Assembly (NCBI GenBank): GCA_031283405.1
Contig: JAITBX010000078.1
Span: 1 to 7,714 of the forward strand
Source: Burkholderiales bacterium
GTDB taxonomy: Bacteria; Pseudomonadota; Gammaproteobacteria; Burkholderiales; Casimicrobiaceae
Length of the DNA stretch: 7,714 bases
Direction of reading: 5' to 3'
Part shown: in pieces, positions 1-6,939 of the stretch
How the letters are laid out: every line of letters begins with the position of its first letter
Numbering within the stretch: the stretch's first letter is position 1
Notes under the pieces: model-generated
What the model was told of the DNA's origin: nothing
The model's database searches: none
What the model saw: the letters and a program-made list of their open reading frames with translations, nothing else
Translations under genes and position numbers: made by a program

Positions 1-877
1 GTTTCGTCTTCGCTTTTCCCGCAGCAGCCTGAGTAACTTGCAACGTGTGCAACCGGCGGCTGTCAACACGCGTTACCCGAAAACGAAAACCATCGAGCGT
101 TATGGTTTCGCCGCGTTTCGGAAGCCGCCCCAACGCATGCAACACAAGACCGCCGACGGTGTCGTATTCTTCGTCGGGAAATGTTGTGCCGAATTGTTCG
201 TTGAAGTCAACGATTTCGGTATGCGCCTTGATGCGATAACTGCCGTCTTCCTGCGCGATGATGTTGGTTTCGGCATCGTCGAAATCATACTCGTCTTCAA
301 TATCGCCGACGATTTGTTCGAGCACATCTTCGATGGTCACCAGTCCCGACACGCCGCCGTATTCATCGACGACGATGGCGATGTGGTTGCGATTGGCGCG
401 AAATTCGCGCAGCAGCACGTTGAGCGGTTTGCTCTCCGGAACGAACACGACAGGCCGCAGCGTGTCGCGCAAATCGAAAGTTTCCGGATGGGCGTAATAG
501 TTGAGCAAATCCTTTGCGAGCAAAATGCCTATTGCGTCATCCTTGCTCTCCCCGATGACCGGAAAACGCGAGTGCCGCGTTTCGATCACGAACGGAATGA
601 AGGACTGCGGATCGTCTTCGATACCAAGGCAATCCATTTGCGCGCGCGGGATCATGATGTCGCGCACGGTGCGCTCGGAAACGTCGAGAACGCCTTCGAT
701 CATCGACAGCGCATCGGCGTCGAGCAGTTTGCGCTCGAACGCGCCGCGCAATAACTCCTGCAAATCCTCTTGCAGCTCCTGACGATTTTCAGGCTCGTGA
801 AACAACAGCGCTGAGATGCGTTCTTTCAGCGTCGGCTTGTGAGATTGAGGTGAACTTGGCTTAGGCTCTGGGTCCAT
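1..877 (-). CDS. ybeX: CorC/YbeX-type CBS-domain protein (HlyC/CorC family), 3' end cut by window
   Basis: The reverse strand reads open from an ATG at 877 to the window edge, giving 292 codons without a stop, so only the last few residues should be missing (E. coli YbeX/CorC has 292). The protein starts MDPEPKPSS. Residues about 70-195 form a CBS pair, with IMIPRAQMD (75-82), HSRFPVIGE (102-110), AIVVDEYGG (167-175) and GLVTIEDVLEQIVGDIEDE (178-196). Residues about 205-280 match the C-terminal CorC_HlyC domain (DTVGGLVLHALGRLPKRGE). No transmembrane DUF21 domain is present, so this is the short soluble form. YbeX is linked in the literature to Mg/Co efflux and more recently to ribosome metabolism, which fits its position after ybeZ and ybeY. 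Only 12 bases separate it from the ybeY stop, with no clear Shine-Dalgarno, so it is probably translated from a ybeZYX message. The family call is firm; the exact biochemical role is not. Confidence 0.95.
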   Translation of the reverse strand, partial: MDPEPKPSSPQSHKPTLKERISALLFHEPENRQELQEDLQELLRGAFERKLLDADALSMIEGVLDVSERTVRDIMIPRAQMDCLGIEDDPQSFIPFVIETRHSRFPVIGESKDDAIGILLAKDLLNYYAHPETFDLRDTLRPVVFVPESKPLNVLLREFRANRNHIAIVVDEYGGVSGLVTIEDVLEQIVGDIEDEYDFDDAETNIIAQEDGSYRIKAHTEIVDFNEQFGTTFPDEEYDTVGGLVLHALGRLPKRGETITLDGFRFRVTRVDSRRLHTLQVTQAAAGKAKTK

Positions 878-889
878 AAAAATTTCGGG

Positions 890-1375
890 TCAGCCCCGGG
901 AAGAGTCGGAATAGGGATCAGGATACCCTAAATACGCGAGAATTGCAGTTTCGCGGGCTTCCATTTTTTTCGCATCGCTATCTTTTTCGTGATCGTAGCC
1001 CTGCAAATGCAGCAAACCGTGCACCACCAAATGCGCGCAATGGGCGCGCCAAGGCTTGCGCTGCGCCTTCGCTTCGCGCAACAAAACAGGCATGCACAGC
1101 ACGATGTCGCCCGCGCAGCCAAAACCCTTTTTCCCGTAAGGAAATTTGCCATACGGAAACGTCAGCACGTTGGTGGCGTCCTCCTTGCCGCGAAAACGGT
1201 GATTCAACTCGCTCCCTTCGCGCCGGTCAACAAAACGCAACGTCACTTCGACCGAGTTCTCCAGCGCCACCAGCGTCCAGCGCCGCAACGTTGCGCGCAC
1301 CGGAATCGGATGGCGGGACGCTTGTTGAATGGACAACATCAATAGCGGAACTTGATTCGACATTTTTGTTTTCAT
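890..1375 (-). CDS. ybeY: Endoribonuclease YbeY (rRNA maturation factor)
   Basis: A 161-residue protein of normal family length. YbeY is a zinc-dependent single-strand endoribonuclease needed for 16S rRNA 3'-end maturation and ribosome quality control in the cytoplasm. The signature HGLLHLQGYDHE provides the three metal ligands H119, H123 and H129, followed by KKMEARE, which matches the family's conserved C-terminal helix. The segment NHRFRGKEDATNVLTFPYG (58-76) is the conserved substrate-side loop with the usual Arg and T-N-V-L-T-F-P. The ATG at 1375 overlaps the TGA of ybeZ (ATGA, 1372-1375), indicating translational coupling. A second Met (residue 5) is a possible alternative start. One oddity is that FPYGK is tandemly repeated at residues 73-82. 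The last residues (PDPYSDSSRG) are a poorly conserved tail whose DNA resembles a sequence found after the exporter gene. Confidence 0.97.
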   Translation of the reverse strand: MKTKMSNQVPLLMLSIQQASRHPIPVRATLRRWTLVALENSVEVTLRFVDRREGSELNHRFRGKEDATNVLTFPYGKFPYGKKGFGCAGDIVLCMPVLLREAKAQRKPWRAHCAHLVVHGLLHLQGYDHEKDSDAKKMEARETAILAYLGYPDPYSDSSRG

Positions 1376-2424
1376 GAATGCGTTTCTGTGTTCTTCGATG
1401 AGCGATGTGTTTGACGATGTTTGACGCTACTGCTTTGCGCGCGATCGGCATACGCTTCGACGATGCGTTGCACGACCGGATGGCGCACCACATCGACACT
1501 GGTGAAATACGAAAACGCGATGCCGGAAACTTTGCGCAAAACCGTTTCGGCTTCGATCAGTCCCGAACGCTGCGTCGTCGGCAGGTCGATCTGCGTCGTG
1601 TCGCCGGTCACGACGACTTTCGCGCCGAAGCCGACGCGCGTCAAAAACATTTTCATCTGTTCCGGCGTCGTGTTCTGCGCTTCGTCGAGAATGATGAAGG
1701 CGCCGTTCAAGGTGCGCCCGCGCATGTACGCCAGCGGCGCAATTTCAATCGTTTGCCGTTCGAGCAAACGCAGCGTTTTGTCGAAGCCGAGCAAATCGTA
1801 GAGCGCGTCGTACAAGGGGCGCAGATACGGATCAACCTTCTGCGCCAAATCGCCCGGCAAAAATCCCAAACGCTCGCCCGCCTCAACCGCCGGTCGCACC
1901 AACACGATGCGCTGCACCGCGTCGCGCTCCAGCGCGTCAACCGCCATCGCCACCGCCAGATACGTTTTGCCGGTACCGGCGGGGCCGATGCCGAAAGTCA
2001 CATCGTTCGCCGCCATCGCGTCGAGATACGCTTGCTGATTCGGCGTGCGCGCCCGCAACGCTGTTTTGCGCGTGTGCAAATGCGATTCCGCCGAAGGCCG
2101 CGCATTTTCCCGCGCATTTTTCATTTCCGCGCCGCCGCCTTTCGCCGTTCTCGCCGTAATCTCCGCCAGCGCCAGTTGCACATCTTCCAGACTCAGCGAT
2201 TTTTTCGCCTGCGCATGCAGCGTTTGCAACACCGCCGCCGCCCGTTCGGTATCGACAGCCGCGCCGCGAATGGTGAAGGTTCCGTGACGGTGTTGAAGTG
2301 TCACCCGCAACGCCGTTTCGATTTCGCGCAGATACGATTCCATCGGGCCGCACAACATTTGCAACTTTCTTTCCGTCGCCGGCAATTCGAGGTGAAGCTC
2401 GGAAACGGGCGCTTTTCTGCTCAT
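1372..2424 (-). CDS. ybeZ: PhoH-like ATPase YbeZ
   Basis: A 350-residue PhoH-family P-loop ATPase, close to the usual length (about 346 in E. coli). Residues about 10-95 form a small N-terminal KH-like RNA-binding region (LQMLCGPMESYLREIE, then GTFTIRGAA). The ATPase core follows: Walker A GPAGTGKT (147-154), LVRPAVEAGERLGFLPGD (175-192), Walker B ILDEAQNT (245-252) and GDTTQIDLP (274-282). YbeZ is known to interact with YbeY and is thought to act in rRNA processing. I prefer the ATG at 2424 because GGAG lies 8 bases upstream of it. An in-frame ATG at 2451 would add nine residues (MNHHAGEET) but has no visible ribosome site. The C-terminus (about 330-350) is a Ser/His/Arg-rich tail lacking family motifs. 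The stop codon overlaps the ybeY start. No gene symbol other than ybeZ or phoH applies. Confidence 0.96.
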   Translation of the reverse strand: MSRKAPVSELHLELPATERKLQMLCGPMESYLREIETALRVTLQHRHGTFTIRGAAVDTERAAAVLQTLHAQAKKSLSLEDVQLALAEITARTAKGGGAEMKNARENARPSAESHLHTRKTALRARTPNQQAYLDAMAANDVTFGIGPAGTGKTYLAVAMAVDALERDAVQRIVLVRPAVEAGERLGFLPGDLAQKVDPYLRPLYDALYDLLGFDKTLRLLERQTIEIAPLAYMRGRTLNGAFIILDEAQNTTPEQMKMFLTRVGFGAKVVVTGDTTQIDLPTTQRSGLIEAETVLRKVSGIAFSYFTSVDVVRHPVVQRIVEAYADRAQSSSVKHRQTHRSSKNTETHS

Positions 2425-2436
2425 GGTTTCTTCTCC
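2425..2436 (-). promoter_or_regulatory. Ribosome binding site deciding the ybeZ start
   Basis: Read on the minus strand, GGAGAAGAAACC immediately precedes the ATG at 2424. The GGAG core sits 8 bases from this start codon. The in-frame ATG at 2451 has no purine-rich block at a comparable distance, so this site selects the shorter 350-residue product. Confidence 0.7.
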
Positions 2437-2456
2437 AGCGTGATGGTTCATGCTAC

Positions 2457-2491
2457 ATTGTATTCAAAATTTTAAAATGATTTTGGTTCAA
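2457..2491 (-). promoter_or_regulatory. Weak candidate promoter for ybeZYX
   Basis: On the minus strand, upstream of ybeZ, an AT-rich stretch holds a TTGAAC (-35-like, 2486-2491) and two possible -10 hexamers, TTGAAT at an 18-base spacing and TACAAT (2457-2462) at a too-long 23-base spacing. No combination is close to consensus. The case for a promoter here is mainly positional: the 256-bp gap with strong hairpins suggests that ybeZYX needs its own start. Confidence 0.25.
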
Positions 2492-2503
2492 GCGACTAGA
2501 AAA

Positions 2504-2610
2504 CTCCCCTCTCCCACTTGTGGGAGAGGGGTAGGGGAGAGGGCATATGCGACGCTTTGTTGCCCTCTCCCGCCCCTTTGGGCACCCTCTCCCGCAAGCG
2601 GGAGAGGGGA
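2504..2610. repeat. Multi-hairpin palindromic intergenic element (CCCTCTCCC type)
   Basis: Three inverted repeats lie side by side. Stem A has 12-nt arms, CCCCTCTCCCAC (2506-2517) and its complement (2520-2531). Stem B has GGGAGAGGGCA (2535-2545) pairing with TGCCCTCTCCC (2561-2571) over a 15-nt loop. Stem C has CCCTCTCCCGC (2585-2595) pairing with GCGGGAGAGGG (2598-2608). All share the core CCCTCTCCC/GGGAGAGGG, so arms can also pair between stems. Translated on the plus strand it gives PSPTCGRG and PSPASGRGE, strings I recognise as typical of spurious proteins called from widespread intergenic repeats in proteobacterial genomes. It lies between the protease stop and the ybeZ promoter region and may also act as a transcript-end or mRNA-stabilising structure, though it lacks a U-tract typical of an intrinsic terminator. 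Confidence 0.85.
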
Positions 2611-2655
2611 AAGAATGTGTAGGCTTGAATCAAAAATGTTATAGGATCGGTTTGT

Positions 2656-2673
2656 TTATAATATTGATTATAA
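2656..2673. repeat. AT-only palindrome just after the protease gene
   Basis: An 18-bp inverted repeat has perfect 7-bp arms (TTATAAT / ATTATAA) around a 4-base centre, located 8 bases beyond the protease stop codon. It contains a consensus TATAAT hexamer on each strand (2657-2662 plus, 2667-2672 minus) but no convincing -35 on either. It could be a protein-binding site, a weak promoter or chance in AT-rich spacer DNA. Confidence 0.4.
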
Positions 2674-2680
2674 TTTCACA

Positions 2681-5515
2681 TCAAGGCGTTATTCGCATCA
2701 TCGGCGCTTGCAGCGCCTGCGTCAACAGCGCCCGCACATCTTCCAGATGCGCGACAGTTTCCGGCGTGACTTTTGCGTGCTTTTGTTGGCGCGCGCGCGA
2801 TTGCCGCTTCTCGATGTCGGCCTTGAGTTGCTCCGCTTCCAGACGCAACAAAGCGCGAGCATCCGCCGGATACGTCGGCGACACCGCCAATAACGGCGCG
2901 GCAATCCGGCGCGCGTATTCGCGCTGCAAATTGCGCCGCATCAACGGAATGTCACCGTCGCTTTTCAGTTCGCTCCAAATCGCTTTCCGCAACGTCGCAT
3001 GCAATTCGCCGAGCGTCAGCGCATCGTCGCCCTTCGCGCTCTTCGCCAGATTGTTCAACAAGCGCTGCGCCGTTCGCTCGCTCAACAACGGATCGAGCGC
3101 TTTTTTGTACAGCGACAACACCAGTTGATCGACTGCCACATCCGTCGTCACCGGCGGCGCGCCGAATATCTTCGCGTTTTGTTTATCGAAAGTGCTTGCC
3201 GCCAAATGACGCAAAAAAACCGGCGAGAAAGTGATGCTGTCCGCCGACAACACATCGCGCGCCAAAAATTGCAACGCCTGTCGCTGCTTTGCCGCCGTTA
3301 TCGGCGTCAACGGCTCCGCTGCCTCGCCGGCGCGCGCTGGTCGCAACGTCGCGCCACCGATATAGCGCGACGCCAACGTGACAGCCTGCTCCGCGCCCTT
3401 CATCCCGCGAGTGAAATTGCGCCGCAACAATGCGTAGCGCGTGCCTTCGGGCAGCGTCATCGCCTCACTGCGCGCCCACAATTCTTTGGAAAGCGTCATC
3501 CGTTTTTGCGCATACGCCAACGGATCGTTGCCGAGATCGTTGGTGTTCACTTCGGGATCGAGCGCCGTCGGCAGCGCGTCTTCGTCGGTAGCGTAAGCGA
3601 GATTCGGATCATCGGTTCCGCGTTGCGCGATTTGCGCCAGCGCCGCCGCTTCCTCGCCTTTGCTTTTATCACCATCCTGCGGCCAAACGCTGTAACCGTA
3701 CTTGATCGCCCAATAATCGTAAGGCCCCAGCGTCGTCATCTGATACGCGCCTTGCGCGTGTCCCGACAACGCCAGATTCCACGGCAAATACTCCATGATC
3801 GAGCCGCCGAGTCCGTGCGTTTCGGTAAATGACTTGTCGCCGAGTTGCGTTTCGCTGTACGCCGTTGACGCATGAAAATTGTGGCGCAGCCCCAGCGTGT
3901 GACCGACTTCGTGCATCGTCACGCTCTTCAAATAATCGAAAACGAAACGCTGCGTGGCGGCGTCTTCCGGAACCACATCGCCGCGCAACGCCAACAGCGA
4001 TAATCCGAACTGCGCTTCCTGCATCGCCGCCGCGCCGGCCATGCACAGTTGTTCCGATGAGGCGCCGCCCGTTTTTCCCAACAACGTTTCATCATTCGCG
4101 CCGCTGATCGATTCGCTGAAGATCGACGCCACGGCGCGCACCTGACTCGCGTCGAGGCCGATGTCGGCGTCGAAAATTTCGCCGGTGCGCGGATCGACGA
4201 CCGAGGGACCGATGCCGCCGAACGATGCCTTCGCCGTCGTCAACCAGCGAATCGACGGACGCCGCAAATCGCTGGTTGAAAATGTCGCATCGTCCGGCTC
4301 GATCTCGACGCGAATCGCGTCTTTGAAACCGATGCGCTCGAACGCCTTGTTCCATTCCAGCACGCCCTCACGAATCGGCTCGCGGTAACGCAGCGGAATC
4401 GTCTTGTCCAGCCAAAACGTGATCGGCGTCACCGGCTCGGAGAGCGCAGCATTCGGGTTTTTCTCATCCGGGTCTTTCTTTTCGAGCCGCCAGCGATTGA
4501 TCAAGCGAACGATCGGCAAGCGCGCATCGTTGTCGGTGAAATCCAGTTTTTCAGTCACAAAATAACCGACGCGCTCATCCGCCAACCGCGGCTTCATCGG
4601 CGTTTCCGGCAGCGGCATCAGCGAATAGTGAAAGCCGAGAAAGAGGCTGCGTACATCCGTCAGCACCGACGGCAACGACGGCGCGCCGTTAGGCGGCTCC
4701 GGCTCGTCGCCGTGAGGGCGCTCCATCGGCGGCATCGCAATCCGCGACAACGCATAGTGTGAGTTGACATCGAAGGTCAAAAGATCGGCGGACGCTTTCG
4801 CGTCGGCAAGATACGAATGACGCGTGTCAAACGTGTAACCTTGCCGATAACTTTGTTCGAGAGCGCTCGCTGCCGCAGGCATGTCGTTGACGAAGAGCGC
4901 GTTCGCTTCGACAAGCACCGAGCCGCGTTCAGGATGCGGCTGCGACGCGAACGGCGCGCTGGACAACAGACTGTCGGAGAACGAGCGCGCCACCGCTCGC
5001 GCTTCGGGCGTTCCCGGCGTTGCGGTGTAACCCATGTTTCTTTCGAGCATCTGCACCGTTCGCCCGACTTTGCGAAATTGCACCACTCCCTGCACACCGG
5101 CCGGATAAGTCATCATCCCGCCGAAGAAGCGTTTTTCGCCTATACCGCGATCGAGATTCGACTTGAGATAAAACAACCGGTCGAAATCTTCCGACTTCAA
5201 TTCGATCCACACCTTGTCGTCTTTGCGATAGAGCTTGAGAAAACCGCCGAGTTCCGTTGCATCCTCAATCACTTTGGCAAAGGGCGGCTCGTTGCCGGAA
5301 GGTTTGGCGTCTTTCGGTTTGGCTTCTTTCTTCTGAGCGCCGTTATTTTCTTCTTTCGCCGCTTCGCCGCTTTCACCGCCCGCATTTGTATTTGTATTTG
5401 CGTTTGTATTTCCCGCGCCGGTTCTCGATGCTTCATCGTTCGACAGCCGATCCGCACTCGCGCACGCCGTCAGCCACAAAACACTTGCGAGCAAAAGCCA
5501 TTTCATTATCTTCAT
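2681..5515 (-). CDS. Predicted lipoprotein zinc-dependent metalloprotease (DUF5117/DUF4953 type)
   Basis: A large protein of about 944 residues. From the ATG at 5515 it begins MKIMKWLLLASVLWLTAC, a short lipoprotein signal peptide with lipobox LTAC and acylated Cys18. The +2 residue is Ala, so outer-membrane sorting is expected by the E. coli rule. Residues 24-70 are a low-complexity Asn/Thr then Glu/Lys linker. A DUF5117-like region follows (FLKLYRKDDKVWIELKSED onward). The catalytic part contains WNKAF at 388-392 and the zinc motif HEVGHTLGLRH at 535-545 (ligands H535, H539 and H545, catalytic E536), with a Met-turn SIMEY around M574, as in metzincin-like peptidases. All catalytic residues are present. 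Physiological substrates of this family are not established. Start choice: GGAAGG lies 5 bases upstream of 5515. The ATG at 5518 is adjacent, and one at 5554 overlaps the miaB stop (ATGA) but would add an unneeded N-terminal stretch. It probably shares a transcript with miaB, 35 bases upstream. Confidence 0.92.
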   Translation of the reverse strand: MKIMKWLLLASVLWLTACASADRLSNDEASRTGAGNTNANTNTNAGGESGEAAKEENNGAQKKEAKPKDAKPSGNEPPFAKVIEDATELGGFLKLYRKDDKVWIELKSEDFDRLFYLKSNLDRGIGEKRFFGGMMTYPAGVQGVVQFRKVGRTVQMLERNMGYTATPGTPEARAVARSFSDSLLSSAPFASQPHPERGSVLVEANALFVNDMPAAASALEQSYRQGYTFDTRHSYLADAKASADLLTFDVNSHYALSRIAMPPMERPHGDEPEPPNGAPSLPSVLTDVRSLFLGFHYSLMPLPETPMKPRLADERVGYFVTEKLDFTDNDARLPIVRLINRWRLEKKDPDEKNPNAALSEPVTPITFWLDKTIPLRYREPIREGVLEWNKAFERIGFKDAIRVEIEPDDATFSTSDLRRPSIRWLTTAKASFGGIGPSVVDPRTGEIFDADIGLDASQVRAVASIFSESISGANDETLLGKTGGASSEQLCMAGAAAMQEAQFGLSLLALRGDVVPEDAATQRFVFDYLKSVTMHEVGHTLGLRHNFHASTAYSETQLGDKSFTETHGLGGSIMEYLPWNLALSGHAQGAYQMTTLGPYDYWAIKYGYSVWPQDGDKSKGEEAAALAQIAQRGTDDPNLAYATDEDALPTALDPEVNTNDLGNDPLAYAQKRMTLSKELWARSEAMTLPEGTRYALLRRNFTRGMKGAEQAVTLASRYIGGATLRPARAGEAAEPLTPITAAKQRQALQFLARDVLSADSITFSPVFLRHLAASTFDKQNAKIFGAPPVTTDVAVDQLVLSLYKKALDPLLSERTAQRLLNNLAKSAKGDDALTLGELHATLRKAIWSELKSDGDIPLMRRNLQREYARRIAAPLLAVSPTYPADARALLRLEAEQLKADIEKRQSRARQQKHAKVTPETVAHLEDVRALLTQALQAPMMRITP
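5384..5411. repeat. Hexanucleotide tandem repeat in the protease linker
   Basis: The plus strand reads ATTTGT, ATTTGT, ATTTGC, GTTTGT, ATTT, about four and a half imperfect copies of a 6-bp unit. On the coding (minus) strand it encodes the alternating Asn-Thr/Asn-Ala stretch (NTNANTNTN) just after the lipidated Cys. A unit of six keeps the frame, so copy-number change would only alter linker length. Confidence 0.75.
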
Positions 5516-5550
5516 CATTGCCTTCCAACTTTTTGCCAATGCGTTTCGCC

Positions 5551-6885
5551 TCATGCCGTGACCCGCTCGCCGCGCAGCGAATGCGGCAGCGCCGCCGTGA
5601 TGATCACCTCGACGTAGCGGCCAATCAAATTTTCCGCGCCAGCAAAATTCACCACCCGATTGTTGTCGGTGCGCGCCTGCAATTCCTGCGGGTCTTTCAC
5701 CGCTGGGCCGGTCACCAACACCCGTTGCGTTGTTCCCACCATCTTCTCGCTGTACTCAAGATATTGCGCGTCGAGCAGCGTTTGCAACGCCTCGAAGCGT
5801 TGCTGGGCAACGGCGCGAGGAACTTGTTCGTCGAACTCCGCCGCCGGCGTTCCCGGACGCGCGCTGTAAATGAAATTGAACGCGCCGTCGAACTTCACAT
5901 CGCGCGCCAGTTTCAAGGTCGCTGCAAAATCGGCGTCGGTTTCGCCGGGAAAGCCGACGATGAAATCGGAAGTCAGCGACAACTGCGGCCGCGCCGCCCG
6001 CAAGCGACGCACAATGGATTTGTATTCGAGCACCGTGTAGCCGCGTTTCATCGCCGCGAGAATGCGATCGGAACCCGATTGCACCGGCAAATGCAACTGC
6101 GACACCAGCTTCGGCACTTTGCCGTAAGCTTCGATCAAACGCGCTGACATTTCGCACGGATGCGATGTCGTGTAGCGCAAGCGCTCAATCCCCGGCACCT
6201 CCGACAAGTATTCAAGCAACTCCGCCAGATCAACCGTCTCCGCCGCGCCTCCTCTTTTGCCACGATAAGCGTTGACGTTCTGCCCCAGCAACGTGATCTC
6301 CTGCACGCCCTGATCGGCGAGATCGGCCACTTCCACCAGCACATCCTCGAAGGGCCGCGAGATTTCTTCGCCGCGCGTGTAAGGCACCACACAATAGGTG
6401 CAGTATTTACCGCAACCTTCCATGATCGACACGAACGCCGATACGCCTTCGACGCGCGGCGGCGGCAAATGATCGAATTTTTCGATCTCGGGAAAACGAA
6501 TATCCACTTGCGAACGGCCGCTCGCCCGTTTGGCAGCGATGAGTTCCGGCAACCGATGCAACGTCTGTGGGCCGAACACCACATCGACGTAAGGAGCGCG
6601 TTTCACAATCGTTTCGCCTTCCTGCGACGCCACACAACCGCCGACCCCGATAATCAACTCCGGTTTGTCTTTTTTCAACAGACGCACGCGCCCCAGATCG
6701 TGGAACACCTTTTCCTGAGCTTTTTCACGCACGGAACAAGTGTTGAACAAAATAATGTCGGCTTCTTCGGGACGCTCCGTCAACGCCACGCCCTCGGCGT
6801 CAGCGAGAAGATCGGCGATGCGCGCCGAATCGTATTCGTTCATCTGACACCCGAAAGTGCGCAGGTACAGCTTTTTCATGGCCAT
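5551..6885 (-). CDS. miaB: tRNA-2-methylthio-N6-dimethylallyladenosine synthase MiaB
   Basis: A 444-residue radical-SAM methylthiotransferase that converts i6A37 to ms2i6A37 in tRNAs reading UNN codons, in the cytoplasm. The N-terminal MTTase domain (about 1-135) has the auxiliary iron-sulfur cysteines C13 (FGCQMNEYDS), C50 (NTCSVREKA) and C84 (GGCVASQEG). The radical-SAM core has C158, C162 and C165 (MEGCGKYCTYCVVPYTRGEE), then GQNVNAY (201-207), LHLPVQSGSD (264-273) and DFIVGFPGET (307-316). A C-terminal TRAM domain spans about 380-435 and ends with ENLIGRYVEVIITAA. The MTTase and SAM motifs fit MiaB rather than RimO or MtaB. The open frame continues upstream through the exporter antisense, so the start must be chosen: ATG 6885 (MAMKKLYLRT) or ATG 6879 (MKKLYLRT) match the family N-terminus, and neither has a clear Shine-Dalgarno. 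The neighbour order miaB then ybeZ-ybeY-ybeX agrees with the call. Confidence 0.97.
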   Translation of the reverse strand: MAMKKLYLRTFGCQMNEYDSARIADLLADAEGVALTERPEEADIILFNTCSVREKAQEKVFHDLGRVRLLKKDKPELIIGVGGCVASQEGETIVKRAPYVDVVFGPQTLHRLPELIAAKRASGRSQVDIRFPEIEKFDHLPPPRVEGVSAFVSIMEGCGKYCTYCVVPYTRGEEISRPFEDVLVEVADLADQGVQEITLLGQNVNAYRGKRGGAAETVDLAELLEYLSEVPGIERLRYTTSHPCEMSARLIEAYGKVPKLVSQLHLPVQSGSDRILAAMKRGYTVLEYKSIVRRLRAARPQLSLTSDFIVGFPGETDADFAATLKLARDVKFDGAFNFIYSARPGTPAAEFDEQVPRAVAQQRFEALQTLLDAQYLEYSEKMVGTTQRVLVTGPAVKDPQELQARTDNNRVVNFAGAENLIGRYVEVIITAALPHSLRGERVTA

Positions 6886-6910
6886 GCAGAAATCGAAAAC
6901 ATAAACGATA

Positions 6911-6916
6911 AGTATA
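6911..6916 (-). promoter_or_regulatory. Candidate -10 box for miaB
   Basis: On the minus strand TATACT (5 of 6 to consensus) lies about 26 bases before the miaB ATG at 6885. The expected -35 position at 17 bases spacing reads ATTATA, a poor match. The site is on the opposite strand and 17 bases from the exporter's TATAAT, so the two promoters would overlap. Confidence 0.4.
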
Positions 6917-6933
6917 GCAAGGGAGGCGTCCGC

Positions 6934-6939
6934 TATAAT
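6934..6939 (+). promoter_or_regulatory. Candidate -10 box for the LysE-family exporter gene
   Basis: A perfect TATAAT is placed so that transcription would start near 6946, leaving about 20 bases of leader before the ATG at 6967. The -35 region (around 6911-6916, AGTATA) does not resemble TTGACA, which suggests either a weak promoter or one helped by an activator. Confidence 0.5.

Noticed and set aside
38..754. A 238-codon plus-strand open frame at the left edge
   Set aside because: Antisense to the CBS-domain protein, which has clear conserved motifs on the minus strand.
1405..2475. A 356-codon plus-strand open frame opposite ybeZ
   Set aside because: Arg/His-rich, repetitive composition typical of an antisense frame of a GC-rich gene; ybeZ on the other strand has all PhoH motifs.
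2504..2610. Repeat region considered as a CRISPR array
   Set aside because: The arms are short inverted, not direct, repeats without regular unique spacers, and no cas genes are nearby.
2504..2610. Repeat region considered as an intrinsic terminator
   Set aside because: Stems are strong but neither strand has a T-tract directly after a stem, so only a repeat call is supported.
2450..2644. Small plus-strand frame encoding PSPASGRGE-like strings
   Set aside because: It is a translation of the palindromic repeat, a known source of spurious protein calls.
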